DNA of 64,000 nucleotides from Pseudomonadota bacterium (GTDB lineage Bacteria > Pseudomonadota > Gammaproteobacteria > Burkholderiales > Burkholderiaceae_B), in assembly GCA_023389155.1 (NCBI GenBank), contig JAEWEV010000002.1:1-64000 (forward strand). Reading direction: 5' to 3'. The translations under genes and the position numbers were made by a program. Below the pieces are notes generated by a model. That model was not told the DNA's origin. It was given only the letters and a program-made list of their open reading frames with translations, and did not search any database. Shown piece after piece: positions 8,903-18,525 of this stretch. Position 1 is the first letter of the stretch. Every line of letters starts with the position of its first letter.

Positions 8903-9192
8903 TGAAGATGCTTCTGTTGAAAATGAAAGAAAAAATTAAAACGGGACGCTGAATCACAACGGAAATATGGTGTGTTGGTCAGCGCTGAGTGCAGAATTCG
9001 TTTCGGTCTGGCAAGGTCAAATGCCAATTGAATACAATATAGTCTTAACCGCAAAATTGATAAATAGTGAAGAATACGATAGACTGTTGACTATAAAGAC
9101 AACAATTTCCGCGAATTTGAGCAAGCCATTCCAGAGGGTCGGGTTCACCTCGGTCTGTTGGTTGATACCTAAATTTAAAAGTTCCACCTACT
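8903..9192. promoter_or_regulatory. Divergent regulatory region between efflux operon and LysR gene
   Basis: This AT-rich 290-base gap should hold both promoters and the LysR binding site. No convincing long palindrome was found; several overlapping TTGACTATAAAGACAA-like elements near 9086 are candidates only. Confidence 0.3.
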
Positions 9193-10140
9193 ATGACTAC
9201 AAGCACATTAATAGATCTACCGGAAATGAGATTATTCGCGGCGGTTGTGACCGATGGCTCCTTCACGGCGGCCGCGGATCGGCTCGGCACGGATAAGGCG
9301 CGCGTCAGCCGCATCGTCCGACGTATGGAAGAAAAACTCGGCGCTCAGCTTCTTACCCGCTCGACACGTCGTCTCAGCGTCACCGAGGTTGGACGGGACT
9401 ACTTCGAACGCGCCATGTGCATCCTGACTGCCGCCGAGGCAGCCCAGGCTTCGGTAGCGCAACAGTCCAGAGAGCCAAAAGGACTGATCAGAATCACGGC
9501 GGGTGCTGAGTTCGGGACGATGGTCGTGGACGAATGGATCACGGCGTTTCTGCGGCAGTCACCGAAGGTGACGGTGGAGGCGGAATACACGAGCCGCCTG
9601 GTCGACATCATTCATGAAGGGTTCGATATCGCGATTCGCGTCGGTACGCTCGATGATTCAGGGCTCTCTGCGCGCAAGCTCGGCGAGATGGTTTTCGGGC
9701 TGTATGCAGCCCCTGATTATCTGAATCGCGGACCGGCGCTATCCACAGTTAGCGATCTGAAGCATCACGATCTGATCATGACGAGGACGCGTGGCCGCTC
9801 GAACTGGACCCTTGTCAATGGACCAAATACAGAGAAGATCACGGGGTCCCCACGCTGTGCGGTCAATAGTACGATCTCTGCGAGAAACCTGGCTCTTGCA
9901 GGACTTGGGATCGCGCAGTTGCCTCGTTTCATGGCCGAGCCGTATCTGACCGATGGCACGTTGTCACGGGTACTTCCTGATTGGGCAGATGCCCCCGCTC
10001 CTGTTCACGCCGTATTCGCATCAAGCCGGTATATGGATCCCAAAGTGCGCAGTTTTGTGGATCTTATTTTGAGCACGTTTAAATGCGGTGACTGTAGTTC
10101 ACGGGGAATGACGGACCAACAGGAGCAGATTGCAGCTTAG
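9193..10140 (+). CDS. LysR-family regulator, probable activator of the RND efflux operon
   Basis: This is a 315-residue LysR-type transcriptional regulator. The winged helix-turn-helix covers about residues 9-68 (DGSFTAAADRLGTDKARVSR then LTRSTRRLSVTEVG), and the effector-binding domain about 95-300. It is transcribed away from the mexEF-like pair with a 290-base shared gap, the same arrangement as mexT-mexEF, so it probably controls that pump in response to an unknown co-inducer. The sequence is of the CrgA/AaeR-like subgroup (SARKLGEMVFGLYAAPDYL) rather than close to MexT. The last 15 residues extend past the usual end and look unstructured. Confidence 0.85.
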   Translation: MTTSTLIDLPEMRLFAAVVTDGSFTAAADRLGTDKARVSRIVRRMEEKLGAQLLTRSTRRLSVTEVGRDYFERAMCILTAAEAAQASVAQQSREPKGLIRITAGAEFGTMVVDEWITAFLRQSPKVTVEAEYTSRLVDIIHEGFDIAIRVGTLDDSGLSARKLGEMVFGLYAAPDYLNRGPALSTVSDLKHHDLIMTRTRGRSNWTLVNGPNTEKITGSPRCAVNSTISARNLALAGLGIAQLPRFMAEPYLTDGTLSRVLPDWADAPAPVHAVFASSRYMDPKVRSFVDLILSTFKCGDCSSRGMTDQQEQIAA

Positions 10141-10535
10141 CCACTTACTATTGCACCCATCGAGTTAGTCGATTTACCGCCCTGTGGGCAAGATGTAGAG
10201 TTCCGGCGGTGCTAACCAACATCAATGAACAGTGTAAATATTTTTATCTTTTTAAGATGCTGTAAGTAAAGAAACTGTAGTTAATAACGCTAGTTATTAG
10301 CTACTTTGCCTTGTGAATAATGGAGTCAATGGCTTCACCCCTCTGTACGCCAGCGAGCGAGCTAATATCCGAATCGATATTGCAGCGTAGCGCGAATGTT
10401 TACGGGCGTACCGTAGTTGGTCGAAACACTTCGCGGCGGTGATAACAAATCGTTTGCTTTCTTTGCATCCCTTTCCTAGAATGAAGTCCACCGGTGATAG
10501 GGCCGGGTGATATTTGTGGAACAGGAAGACAACAG
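10141..10535. other. Intergenic region, no gene recognised
   Basis: About 395 bases separate the LysR gene from the aspartate dehydrogenase gene. Open frames on the minus strand here have no recognisable family and poor starts. The promoter of the downstream gene must lie here. No terminator hairpin with a T-tract was found after the LysR stop. Confidence 0.4.
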
Positions 10536-11342
10536 ATGGAAGACTTACGTGTAGGGGTGGCAGGCTTTGGCGCCATAGGCCGTTCGATTGCAAGCCAGCT
10601 TGCTCAAGGTATTGAAGGCATTCGGCTTGTAGCCGTGGGCGTACGCAACCCCGACATGCCGCCTGAATTTAACTGGCAAGGGCAGGAACCGCCGCGGTTT
10701 GTACTGCTGGACGAGCTGGAACCGTATTGCGACATTGTGATCGAATGTGCCCCCGCCCATCTGCTGCCCCGTATTGCCATGCCGTTTCTCAAGGCGGGAA
10801 AGAAGGTTGTCAGTTTGAGCAGCGGGGCATTGTTGGCGCATCCCGAACTGGCGGATCTGGCCCGAGCGCATAATGGGCAGATCCTTGTTCCATCTGGGGC
10901 GATTCTGGGGCTCGACGCCATACTGGCTGCGGCCGAAGGTACGATTCACTCGGTCAAGATGACTTCGCGCAAGCCGCTTAAGGGGTTTGTGGGGGCGCCG
11001 TTTCTGGAAAAACAGAATATCGATGTGATGAGCCTGAAAGAGCCCACGCTGATCTTTTCGGGTACAGCGCGCGAAGCGGCATCAGGATTTCCGGCCAACT
11101 TAAACGTGGCCGTCAGCGTGTCGCTGGCGGGTGTTGGGCCTGACAAAACAATCCTCGAGGTCTGGGCAGACCCTACCCTTGAACGCAATACCCATCATAT
11201 AGAAGTCGTGTCCGATTCGGCGCTGCTGTCCATGGAAATCCAGAACATTCCTTCGGAAAATCCCAAGACGGGGCGAATCACCGCGCAGAGTGCGATTGCT
11301 CTGCTGCGTAAATTGCGCGCCCCGCTAAGCATCGGTACCTGA
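10536..11342 (+). CDS. nadX: Aspartate dehydrogenase-like NAD(P)-dependent oxidoreductase
   Basis: This 268-residue protein matches the L-aspartate dehydrogenase family (DUF108 plus homoserine-dehydrogenase-type NAD domain), which converts L-aspartate and NAD(P) to iminoaspartate or oxaloacetate plus ammonia. The Rossmann motif GVAGFGAIGRSIA is at about residues 6-18. The C-terminal catalytic block includes WADPTLERNTHHIEV and the family signature NPKTGRI. The start at 10536 is preferred over 10494 because it is preceded by AGGAAG and begins just before the Rossmann fold. It may serve NAD synthesis or amino-acid catabolism. It stands alone on the plus strand and converges with the MFS gene, sharing a short terminator with its 3' end. 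The true substrate could be another amino acid. Confidence 0.8.
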   Translation: MEDLRVGVAGFGAIGRSIASQLAQGIEGIRLVAVGVRNPDMPPEFNWQGQEPPRFVLLDELEPYCDIVIECAPAHLLPRIAMPFLKAGKKVVSLSSGALLAHPELADLARAHNGQILVPSGAILGLDAILAAAEGTIHSVKMTSRKPLKGFVGAPFLEKQNIDVMSLKEPTLIFSGTAREAASGFPANLNVAVSVSLAGVGPDKTILEVWADPTLERNTHHIEVVSDSALLSMEIQNIPSENPKTGRITAQSAIALLRKLRAPLSIGT

Positions 11343-11399
11343 CTTATTTCGATACCACTAGATATGTTCACAGGTGCCCCAGATGACAACACCCGAGCC

Positions 11400-11420
11400 A
11401 GTGCCATCAGGCACTTTTCT
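11400..11420 (+). terminator. Short terminator hairpin overlapping the convergent gene end
   Basis: AGTGCC (11400-11405), loop ATCA, GGCACT (11410-11415), then TTTCT. It would end transcription of the aspartate dehydrogenase gene, and it overlaps the last codons of the convergent MFS gene. Confidence 0.5.
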
Positions 11421-12753
11421 CGGCAACCCGACGCATTGCCGTATCCCGGAAACGGATATTTTGCGGAATGGCGCAAATAATCAGTATTGCAGTGACGACG
11501 CAGGCCAGTGAAATCACATATAAGCCCATCGATGCGCTTCCGGTCACATCCTTGACCTTGCCAACCATGTAGGGCGCAATAATGCCGCCGATCTGGCCGA
11601 CAGAATTGATTAGGGCTACGCCAGCGGCCGCGGCGACACCACTCAGTATGCGTACGGGAAACACCCAGAATATACCGAAAGACGCGATAATACCCGTCGC
11701 GGCGATACTCAGGCCCAGAACCAACATCACAGTGTTATTCCAATAGATCGCACACATGACATAACCCACGGCACCGGCCAGTGCACAGCCCGCCAGGTGC
11801 CAGCGGCGGTCGCCGGTCCGGTCGGAACTTTTACCGATCAGGATCGTTCCGACAATCGCAGCGATGTAGGGCAATGTCGTTATCAGACCGATGATCAGCG
11901 GATCCTCCGTGCCTGCCGTCTTGACAAGCTGAGGCATCCAGAAAAGCATGCCGTAGATCCCCATGCAGAGCCCGAGATAGATCAGCGAGAATAGATAAAT
12001 GACCGGCCGTTTCATCGCTACGCTTAACGAATGCGTGTTGTTGACTTTAGGATCATTGCCAATCTCGTTTGCCAGCATGACTTTCTCCTTCTGGGACAGC
12101 CATTTGGCATCTTCGATGCGATCGTTGAAGGCGAACAATACGACAAAACCCAGAATAATCGAAGGGATTCCCTCGATCAGGAACAACCATTGCCAGCCGG
12201 GCATGCCGTAGACGCCATCCAGCAGTTTCAGAATACCACCGGAAATCGGTCCGCCGATGATTCCGCACAATGCAATGGAACCGAAAAACATATTGTTCAT
12301 GCGTCCGCGGTAGCTGGCGGGAAACCATTGCGTAAAGAAGTAGAGCACGCCGGGAACAAATCCAGCCTCAAGCACCCCGAGCAGAAAGCGCAACGCATAG
12401 AAAGAGGTTTCGTTATGAACGAACATCATGGCAGCTGAGGTCATGCCCCAGGTAATCATGATCCGCGCGATCCACCGACGCGCGCCAACTTTTGCCAGAA
12501 TAATATTGCTTGGAATTTCGAAAAGCAAGTAGCCGATGAAGAATATACTGGCGCCAAGCCCGTAAGCTGCTTCGCTCAGACCCAACTGCGATTGCATTTG
12601 CAATTTCGCGAAGCTGATGTTGACGCGATCCAGATATGCCATGATAAAACAGGCAATGATCAGCGGTATGATCCGCCACGCAACTTTGCGCAGCAGGTCT
12701 GCCTTTTCGTGCTCCTGCGACCCAAGCGGTGCCTCTACTTTCGTATCCACCAT
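11407..12753 (-). CDS. MFS transporter, anion:cation symporter (ACS) family
   Basis: This 448-residue inner-membrane carrier has about 12 membrane segments and the ACS-family layout. It has a short cytoplasmic N-terminus ending in RIIPLIIACFIMAYLDRVNI and the motif-A-like loop FEIPSNIILAKVGARRWIAR after TM2. Relatives import organic acids such as phthalate, tartrate, 4-hydroxyphenylacetate or glucarate with protons. The ATG at 12753 was chosen because AGGAG lies about 8 bases upstream and the preceding 32 codons are not family-like. It is the last gene of a Fe-ADH, SDR and MFS operon, so it probably imports the compound those enzymes oxidise. Substrate unknown. Confidence 0.88.
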   Translation of the reverse strand: MVDTKVEAPLGSQEHEKADLLRKVAWRIIPLIIACFIMAYLDRVNISFAKLQMQSQLGLSEAAYGLGASIFFIGYLLFEIPSNIILAKVGARRWIARIMITWGMTSAAMMFVHNETSFYALRFLLGVLEAGFVPGVLYFFTQWFPASYRGRMNNMFFGSIALCGIIGGPISGGILKLLDGVYGMPGWQWLFLIEGIPSIILGFVVLFAFNDRIEDAKWLSQKEKVMLANEIGNDPKVNNTHSLSVAMKRPVIYLFSLIYLGLCMGIYGMLFWMPQLVKTAGTEDPLIIGLITTLPYIAAIVGTILIGKSSDRTGDRRWHLAGCALAGAVGYVMCAIYWNNTVMLVLGLSIAATGIIASFGIFWVFPVRILSGVAAAAGVALINSVGQIGGIIAPYMVGKVKDVTGSASMGLYVISLACVVTAILIICAIPQNIRFRDTAMRRVAEKSA

Positions 12754-12832
12754 TGTTCGTCTCCTGATTTTAATAATATGCGCCGCCATGCAATGCATGG
12801 CGATTTGAGTGAAATGGGTTTGCTTCTGTGTC

Positions 12833-13627
12833 TTAACCTCGTCCCACAAATGGCATCTTGGTAGCCATGACTGTCATAAACTGCACATTGGCATCAAGCG
12901 GAAGGCTGGCCATATGAACAATGGCATTTGCTGCATGGACGACATCCATCGTAGGTTCCGGGACGCGTTCTCCGTTTGCCTGCAGCACGCCCGTCTCCAT
13001 GCCGGATACCATTTCTGTCGCCGCGTTGCCGAAATCTACCTGGCATACTGCGATGTCGTATTTGCGGCCATCAAGCGCGCAGGCTTTTGTCAAACCGCTA
13101 ACCGCGTGCTTGCTGGCGGTATAGTCGGCTGAATGCAATCGAGGTACATGTGCCGACAAGGAACCGTTATTGATAATGCGACCCCCTCGTGGCGTTTGCG
13201 CACTCATCTGCCGAAACGCCGCCTGCGTGCAAAGAAACGTGCCGGTAACATTCACATCAATAATCTGCTTCCAGCGTTCGTACTCGAGTTTTTCCACCGA
13301 CTGTCCGGCAACGCCCAATCCAGCGTTGTTAAACAACATATCGAGCCGGCCAAAAGCGCGCTGCGTAGCGGCCAATAGCTGATCGACGGAAGACGGCAGG
13401 GAGACGTCTGTCGGTACGGCAATAGTCCGAATGCCATGATCCGAGAAAAATTTATCGCAATCGGCAATAGTTGCTTCGAGGGTTTCCAGATGACGCCCGG
13501 CGAGCGCTACACGCCATCCATCCGCCAACAATGCTCCCACTGTCGCCCTGCCTATGCCGCTACCTGCTCCGGTGACAATTGCGACCCGATTATGGGGAAC
13601 GCCACTTGAATCCGGTTTGTCTCTCAT
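12833..13627 (-). CDS. Short-chain dehydrogenase/reductase (SDR)
   Basis: This 264-residue classical SDR oxidises or reduces an alcohol/ketone pair with NAD(P). It shows the cofactor loop TGAGSGIGRATV (about residues 19-30), NNAGLG near 95, and the active site Ser plus YTASK (Tyr-x3-Lys). The start at 13627 has a near-perfect AAGGAGGTG ribosome binding site; the upstream ATG at 13669 has none. It lies 69 bases after the Fe-ADH gene and 79 before the MFS gene, all on the minus strand, so an operon is likely. Substrate unknown. Confidence 0.88.
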   Translation of the reverse strand: MRDKPDSSGVPHNRVAIVTGAGSGIGRATVGALLADGWRVALAGRHLETLEATIADCDKFFSDHGIRTIAVPTDVSLPSSVDQLLAATQRAFGRLDMLFNNAGLGVAGQSVEKLEYERWKQIIDVNVTGTFLCTQAAFRQMSAQTPRGGRIINNGSLSAHVPRLHSADYTASKHAVSGLTKACALDGRKYDIAVCQVDFGNAATEMVSGMETGVLQANGERVPEPTMDVVHAANAIVHMASLPLDANVQFMTVMATKMPFVGRG

Positions 13628-13696
13628 GTTCCCACCTCCTTGTATTCGTTTTGTGATGCTCCCGCTCATTGCGCTAATGAATATTCCTGACGCCGA

Positions 13697-14836
13697 TTAC
13701 AGCGACTCATTCAGCATTGCCATGTAATCGTCCACCGATGCCTCCCGCGGATTGGTTTTGTGGCTATGGTCGGCAAGCGCGCCCTTGATTACCTGGGGAA
13801 ACAGGGATTCCGGAACCTCAAGGAGGGCGAGCCCGTCGGGCAAGCCCAGACGAAGGGTCATGCTTCTGATTGCCGGCGCCAGTTCATCAGGAGAATCGAG
13901 TCCCATGCACGAACTAAGTCGTTCGAGCTTGCGCTCCCCGATGACCGATGGCGCGGAGGCATTGAAGCGGATTACCGCTGGCAGGAATATCGCATTCAAA
14001 GTGCCGTGATGCAGCGTCGGATTAAGTCCGCCGAGAGAATGGCTAAGGCTATGTACGCAACCCAGGCCTTTTTGGAATGCCAGGGCGCCCTGCATTGATG
14101 CACTCATCATGTTCAGACGCGCTTCCCGGTCATGAGGTTCGCTAACCGCAAGTTCAATATGGGCCCATGCGCGGCGCAGTCCGTCCAGCGCTATGCCATC
14201 GGCTGGCGGATTGAACTGTGGAGACAGAAAAGTCTCAATACAGTGGGCGATGGCATCCATGCCCGTGGCCGCCGTCAAAAGAGGCGGCAGGTCGAGCGTC
14301 AGCTCTGGATCGCAGATAGCGGATTTGGGCATGACGTGTGGCGACAGGATGCCGACCTTGCGCCCATCATCGAGAATCAGAATGGCGCCTCGTCCGACTT
14401 CGCTTCCTGTACCGGCTGTTGTAGGGATCGCAACGACAGGGGCTGTCGCTGAGGTGATATTGCCCATTCCTCCTTCGATGACAGCGAATTTTTTAAGCGG
14501 ACCTTCATGTGTCGCGCAAACGGCTACACCCTTTGCAAGATCAATAGACGATCCGCCGCCGATGGCAATAACTCCATCGCAATCATTTTCGATGTACATG
14601 GCCGCAGCCTTTTGTACTGCCCTTTCATTCGGATTGGGTGGCGTTTCGTCGAAAATAATTGCAGGTTCTCGCTGTTTTAAGTTGGAAATGACCGCATCAA
14701 CAAGTCCTATGGCGCGCACGCCTTGATCAGTGACGACTAATGGACGTTTGATTCCGATACGGTCGCATTCCGCTTGTAATAAACGAACGGCTCCGAAGTC
14801 AAATTGGATGTGGGTGAGATATTGGATGAGCGCCAT
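13697..14836 (-). CDS. Iron-containing alcohol dehydrogenase family protein
   Basis: This 379-residue protein belongs to the group III (Fe) alcohol dehydrogenases, which include maleylacetate reductases. The NAD-binding GGGSSIDLAK is at 93-102 and TTAGTGSEVGR at 139-149. The metal ligands line up as Asp194 and His198 (GMDAIAHCIE), His262 (GCVHSL) and His277 (LHHG), so the metal site is complete. It is the first gene of the operon with the SDR and MFS genes and is divergent from a LysR gene with a 154-base gap. The reaction could be oxidation of a short-chain alcohol or reduction of a maleylacetate-like compound; sequence alone does not decide. Confidence 0.88.
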   Translation of the reverse strand: MALIQYLTHIQFDFGAVRLLQAECDRIGIKRPLVVTDQGVRAIGLVDAVISNLKQREPAIIFDETPPNPNERAVQKAAAMYIENDCDGVIAIGGGSSIDLAKGVAVCATHEGPLKKFAVIEGGMGNITSATAPVVAIPTTAGTGSEVGRGAILILDDGRKVGILSPHVMPKSAICDPELTLDLPPLLTAATGMDAIAHCIETFLSPQFNPPADGIALDGLRRAWAHIELAVSEPHDREARLNMMSASMQGALAFQKGLGCVHSLSHSLGGLNPTLHHGTLNAIFLPAVIRFNASAPSVIGERKLERLSSCMGLDSPDELAPAIRSMTLRLGLPDGLALLEVPESLFPQVIKGALADHSHKTNPREASVDDYMAMLNESL

Positions 14837-14917
14837 TTGAGTTAATAGAAAGTTATAATTGCAATTGACATGAGGACAATAGCTTTCCTCTGCCGCCTGT
14901 TTTAAGCCTATTGTTTA

Positions 14918-14933
14918 TGCCCTAGTATGGGCA
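14918..14933. promoter_or_regulatory. Candidate LysR operator (TGCCC-N6-GGGCA)
   Basis: The inverted repeat TGCCCTAGTATGGGCA lies between the Fe-ADH operon start (14836) and the LysR start (14991). A second short palindrome, AATTGCAATT, is at 14857-14866 close to the operon start. Arrangement and symmetry fit a LysR recognition site plus an activation site. Confidence 0.45.
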
Positions 14934-14990
14934 AATTTGAAATAATATCCACTGAAAATTGCGCATACAGGTATAACTGTGGGTTAAGTC

Positions 14991-15914
14991 ATGACACCTT
15001 CTTTATCTTCCATTGCATCGAGACTGCACGTGAGGCATCTTCGGCTGCTGATTGCCATTTACGAACACGGTTCGCTGTTACGTGCGGCTAATGAAGTGGC
15101 AATTAGTCAGCCTGGCGCAAGCAAAGCGCTCCAGGAGATTGAAACCACTTTCGGATCACCGCTATTTAATCGCACCAATCGGGGACTGGAAGCAAATGAC
15201 TTAGGCTTATGTGTTGTGAAGTATGCCCGTATGATTTACACCGACCTTGGGCACTTGCGAAATGAATTAGAAGCTATTCAGAAAGGAGATGGCGGCCGTG
15301 TTTCTGTCGGGTGCATCATGGGTGCAATACCCTTGCTTACTGATGCCGTTTCTGACCTGATGCAGACCCATCCCGATATGTCAGTCGAGATCGTTGAGGA
15401 TACCAGCGCTACACTACTGAGCTTAATAGATGCCGGCAGACTTGATATGGCGATATGTCGCACGACAGTCAGCAAAACCCCGGAAATTTATGAAAGCGAG
15501 TTTCTCCAGTCAGAAGAGTTGAGAGTGATTGCCAAGTATCAAAGTCCGTTAGCGCAAGCTGAACGTTTGACTGTCCAGGACCTGGCCCACTGCAAATGGA
15601 TTGTGTACCGTGCCAATATGCCGATGCGTCTTTTGCTTGAGCGTGAGTTCTACAATGCAGGGATTCGTTTTCCGACTAATTTGCTCGAAACAACTTCCCC
15701 GTTTGCAACTTTGACGTTATTGATGAGAAACCCGTCCTTTGTTGCTCTGGCGTCGACAGATGTCGCTTCGTTTTTCGCCAGCAACAGCCTGGTTAGCATA
15801 TTACCGTTTGAGTTTACGCTAGGCAGCGAGCCTTACGAACTCGCTTATCGTCGAGGACCGCCGTTGTCGATCGGGGCGAAATTAATGAGATCCTGTTTAA
15901 TGACTCGTCAATAG
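14991..15914 (+). CDS. LysR-family regulator of the Fe-ADH/SDR/MFS operon
   Basis: This is a 307-residue LysR regulator with HTH at about residues 12-70 (HGSLLRAANEVAISQPGASK, LFNRTNRGLEAND) and a ligand-binding domain from about 95. The subgroup resembles GbpR/CbbR-like regulators (VSVGCIMGAIPLLTDAV). It is divergent from the Fe-ADH operon across 154 bases and probably activates it with that operon's substrate as inducer. The gene ends 23 bases before the end of the next, convergent LysR gene. Confidence 0.86.
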   Translation: MTPSLSSIASRLHVRHLRLLIAIYEHGSLLRAANEVAISQPGASKALQEIETTFGSPLFNRTNRGLEANDLGLCVVKYARMIYTDLGHLRNELEAIQKGDGGRVSVGCIMGAIPLLTDAVSDLMQTHPDMSVEIVEDTSATLLSLIDAGRLDMAICRTTVSKTPEIYESEFLQSEELRVIAKYQSPLAQAERLTVQDLAHCKWIVYRANMPMRLLLEREFYNAGIRFPTNLLETTSPFATLTLLMRNPSFVALASTDVASFFASNSLVSILPFEFTLGSEPYELAYRRGPPLSIGAKLMRSCLMTRQ

Positions 15915-15937
15915 ATCAATCTATCGTGGATAAGCCG

Positions 15938-16840
15938 CTATAGTAATTTTTGCTCCTTTACCAGTTCAATAAATCGTAATGCCAACGGCGACAAAGGAGT
16001 AGTGTGTCGGTAAAGAATACCTACTTTGCGAATAAAGCGACCTTCTTCAAGAGGCAATGCTACAAGCCCATCTCCAGCTGCGCTATTGAGCGTTGATTCG
16101 CTCATCAGACCGATAAGATTCGTGTTCTCAATAAGCGGGTTTAATTGACCAGACGTTCCATTATTGAACTCAAAAACCACCCGTGGTGGTGGCAGACCGG
16201 CCTCCGCCAATCTGCCTTCTATCTCCCTGCGAATGTTCACTGATGGTGCGGGTAGCAACCAGGATTCGTTGCTTAGATCTTCAATTCGCAGCTTTCCAAG
16301 TTTCAATAATGCATGTCGTTTATTGACTACCAGAACGATTGGGTCGTCAAGCAACGGAACTGCCGTCAGATCGTCATGTACTTTTCGTGGTAAGGCGCTG
16401 ATACATAAATCAGTATCGCCGGCGTGTAATGCTTCCTGCAAAGCGTCATTTAGGTTAAACATCAACCGCAAGCGCGCTGCAGGACGTTGTCGCTGCAGTT
16501 CCAGCGCGACTGGAACAAAAACACGTTGAATGTATAGTGAAGATACGCCCACCCGCAGCAGACCGCGTTCGCCTAAGTGCAAATCAGATGCCTCCTTGAC
16601 AGCGTCGTCCAACCCAGCGCGAAGCTTTCGTATACGTTCATAAAATGGTTTTGCGGCCGGCGTCAGTTGCATACCTGAGCTGCTCCGTACAAATAACGGA
16701 AAACCCCACTCGCTCTCCAATCGGTGCAGCGCTTGAGTGATTGCTGGCTGGCTTACTTCAAGCGCTTCTGCAGCCCGGCGAATTTTGCCGTGCTCAGCGA
16801 CAGAAAGAAAATAATCAACATCAGGCAGGCGGATATTCAT
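15938..16840 (-). CDS. LysR-family regulator of the CoA ligase module
   Basis: This is a 300-residue LysR regulator. HTH residues EHGKIRRAAEALEVSQPAIT are at about 13-32, with the co-inducer domain from about 92. The start at 16840 (MNIRLPDVDYFLSVAE) fits the family; the longer frame back to 16945 would overlap the neighbouring gene's start. It is transcribed divergently from the CoA ligase, acyl-CoA dehydrogenase and Bug receptor genes, with a perfect 19-base inverted repeat in the gap, so it is very likely their regulator. Inducer unknown. Confidence 0.86.
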   Translation of the reverse strand: MNIRLPDVDYFLSVAEHGKIRRAAEALEVSQPAITQALHRLESEWGFPLFVRSSSGMQLTPAAKPFYERIRKLRAGLDDAVKEASDLHLGERGLLRVGVSSLYIQRVFVPVALELQRQRPAARLRLMFNLNDALQEALHAGDTDLCISALPRKVHDDLTAVPLLDDPIVLVVNKRHALLKLGKLRIEDLSNESWLLPAPSVNIRREIEGRLAEAGLPPPRVVFEFNNGTSGQLNPLIENTNLIGLMSESTLNSAAGDGLVALPLEEGRFIRKVGILYRHTTPLSPLALRFIELVKEQKLL

Positions 16841-16862
16841 GGGAATTTGGGTGATTTGTTGG

Positions 16863-16881
16863 TGATAAGCATATCTTATCA
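16863..16881. promoter_or_regulatory. Candidate LysR operator, perfect 7-5-7 inverted repeat
   Basis: TGATAAGCATATCTTATCA is a perfect inverted repeat (7-base arms, 5-base centre) in the 103-base gap between divergent genes. It contains a T-N11-A core. A further half site GCTTATC lies at 16895-16901. Confidence 0.6.
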
Positions 16882-16943
16882 GACCCTCTTCTCTGCTTAT
16901 CCCGTGGTGATCAGCTCGGCGATACACTGAGCTGAAAGGAGAC

Positions 16944-18512
16944 ATGATGAATATCGGAATTTATACAGAACGCAGCGCACTGTTCTGGCCGCAAGGAACA
17001 GCCATTTTGTTCCGCGACCGCGCCATAACTTACGCTGAGCTTGAAAAACGCTCCAATCGCCTTGCACATGCTCTGCTTGCTTTCGGCCTGAAGAAAGGGG
17101 ATCGAGTCGCAATCGTCTCACATAATCGGCCGGAAATCATAGAGCTGGAATGTGCGCTGTACAAGGCGGGCTTGGTAAAAGTCGCCCTCAATGCCCGACT
17201 GGCACAGGATGAATTGCAGGATGCACTGTCCAATGCTGAACCTGTCGTCTGCTTTTCGGATCCAGAACATCGGAGCATGATCGAGCAAGCAACGCAAAAC
17301 GGGATTTCCCTGGCTCATCTTGTGGCCTTATCTTCGGAAGGAATTGCTGAAGGCTGGCATGAGTATGAAACATTGCTCAGCAAGCATTCAGACAAACATA
17401 TTCATGTTGATATGGTAGCCGACGATCTTGCTGTGCTCCATTATACGTCAGGCTCTACTGGCAGATTGAAGGCGGCAATGCAAACCGTGGGCAATCGTAT
17501 GGCCTCGCTGCGCAAGAATGTCATGGGTCGCATGAATATGCGTGGCAGGGAAGTACTTTTGCTGAGTGGTCCGATTACGCACGCCAGCGGGATGTTCATT
17601 CAGGCAATTTTGTACCAGGGAGGTACGATTCTGTTGCTGGAAAGATTTCAGCCAGGACAAGTCTTGGAGGCGATTGAAAAACACAAGGCGACAATCTGCT
17701 TTGTAGTCCCTACTATGATTAATGCGATGCTGGCAGATCCCGGCATTAAAACGCGTGACTTATCCAGTCTACGTCTTCTCCTTTACGGTGCGGCACCCAT
17801 TTCGCCGACTCGTATACGCGAGGCATGGGCGGCATTCGGCCCCGTATTGTCCCAGGGTTACGGGGCTGGTGAAACGACAGGTGGCATTATAGCGTTGAGC
17901 GTAGAGGATCATCGAATGGCAATTGAGGGAGGACGCGAAGAACTTCTGGGTGCCTGCGGACGAGCTTCCTGTGAGTCTGAAGTGGAAGTCCTGGATGATC
18001 ACGGCAGACGCGTACAGGGTGATGAAATCGGTGAAATTTGTGTGCGTGGGCCAGATGTCTTTGCAGGATTCTGGCGAACTCCGCAGGCAACTGCAGATGC
18101 CTTTGATGAGAATGGTTGGCTGCGTACCGGTGATCTGGCTCGAATGGACGATGCGGGTTATATCTATATCGTAGACAGACGCAAGGAAATGATTGTGACC
18201 GGCGGATTCAATGTCTATCCGAACGAAGTTGAAAGTGTGCTGGGACAACATCCTGCTATTCACGAGGTTTGTGTTATCGGGATACCTGACGAACGGTGGG
18301 GAGAAGCTGTGACTGCGGTTGTTGTTGTGCGAGATGAGAAACAGACCACAGAAGAAGAGATCATGAACTTTTGTCGCCGTAAGCTTGCTGATTTCAAGCG
18401 GCCTCGGTCTGTGATATTTGCTGATCAATTGCCCAAGAACGCAAACGGCAAATTATCGCGCAAAGACGTTCGCGAGCCATACTGGCGCGGTAGAACCCGC
18501 CGGGTCAACTGA
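16944..18512 (+). CDS. Acyl-CoA synthetase (AMP-dependent CoA ligase)
   Basis: This is a 522-residue adenylate-forming enzyme that activates a carboxylic acid with ATP and CoA. The P-loop-like motif is YTSGSTGRLKAAM (about residue 167), slightly off the usual YTSGTTGxPKG. Motif A5 is GYGAGETTGG (about 308), A7/A8 is WLRTGDLARMDDAGYIYIVDRRKEM, and the catalytic Lys is in LPKNANGKLSRKD near 505. AAGGAGAC precedes two adjacent ATGs at 16944. It is first in an operon with an acyl-CoA dehydrogenase (13-base gap) and a Bug receptor. The likely role is activation of an imported organic acid before oxidation. The substrate is unknown; the sequence class covers medium-chain and aromatic acids. Confidence 0.88.
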   Translation: MMNIGIYTERSALFWPQGTAILFRDRAITYAELEKRSNRLAHALLAFGLKKGDRVAIVSHNRPEIIELECALYKAGLVKVALNARLAQDELQDALSNAEPVVCFSDPEHRSMIEQATQNGISLAHLVALSSEGIAEGWHEYETLLSKHSDKHIHVDMVADDLAVLHYTSGSTGRLKAAMQTVGNRMASLRKNVMGRMNMRGREVLLLSGPITHASGMFIQAILYQGGTILLLERFQPGQVLEAIEKHKATICFVVPTMINAMLADPGIKTRDLSSLRLLLYGAAPISPTRIREAWAAFGPVLSQGYGAGETTGGIIALSVEDHRMAIEGGREELLGACGRASCESEVEVLDDHGRRVQGDEIGEICVRGPDVFAGFWRTPQATADAFDENGWLRTGDLARMDDAGYIYIVDRRKEMIVTGGFNVYPNEVESVLGQHPAIHEVCVIGIPDERWGEAVTAVVVVRDEKQTTEEEIMNFCRRKLADFKRPRSVIFADQLPKNANGKLSRKDVREPYWRGRTRRVN

Positions 18513-18525
18513 AGCGGAGATAGCG

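Noticed and set aside
17769..18428. Minus-strand frame of 219 codons opposite the CoA ligase gene
   Set aside because: Antisense to conserved adenylation motifs; composition reflects the complementary strand.
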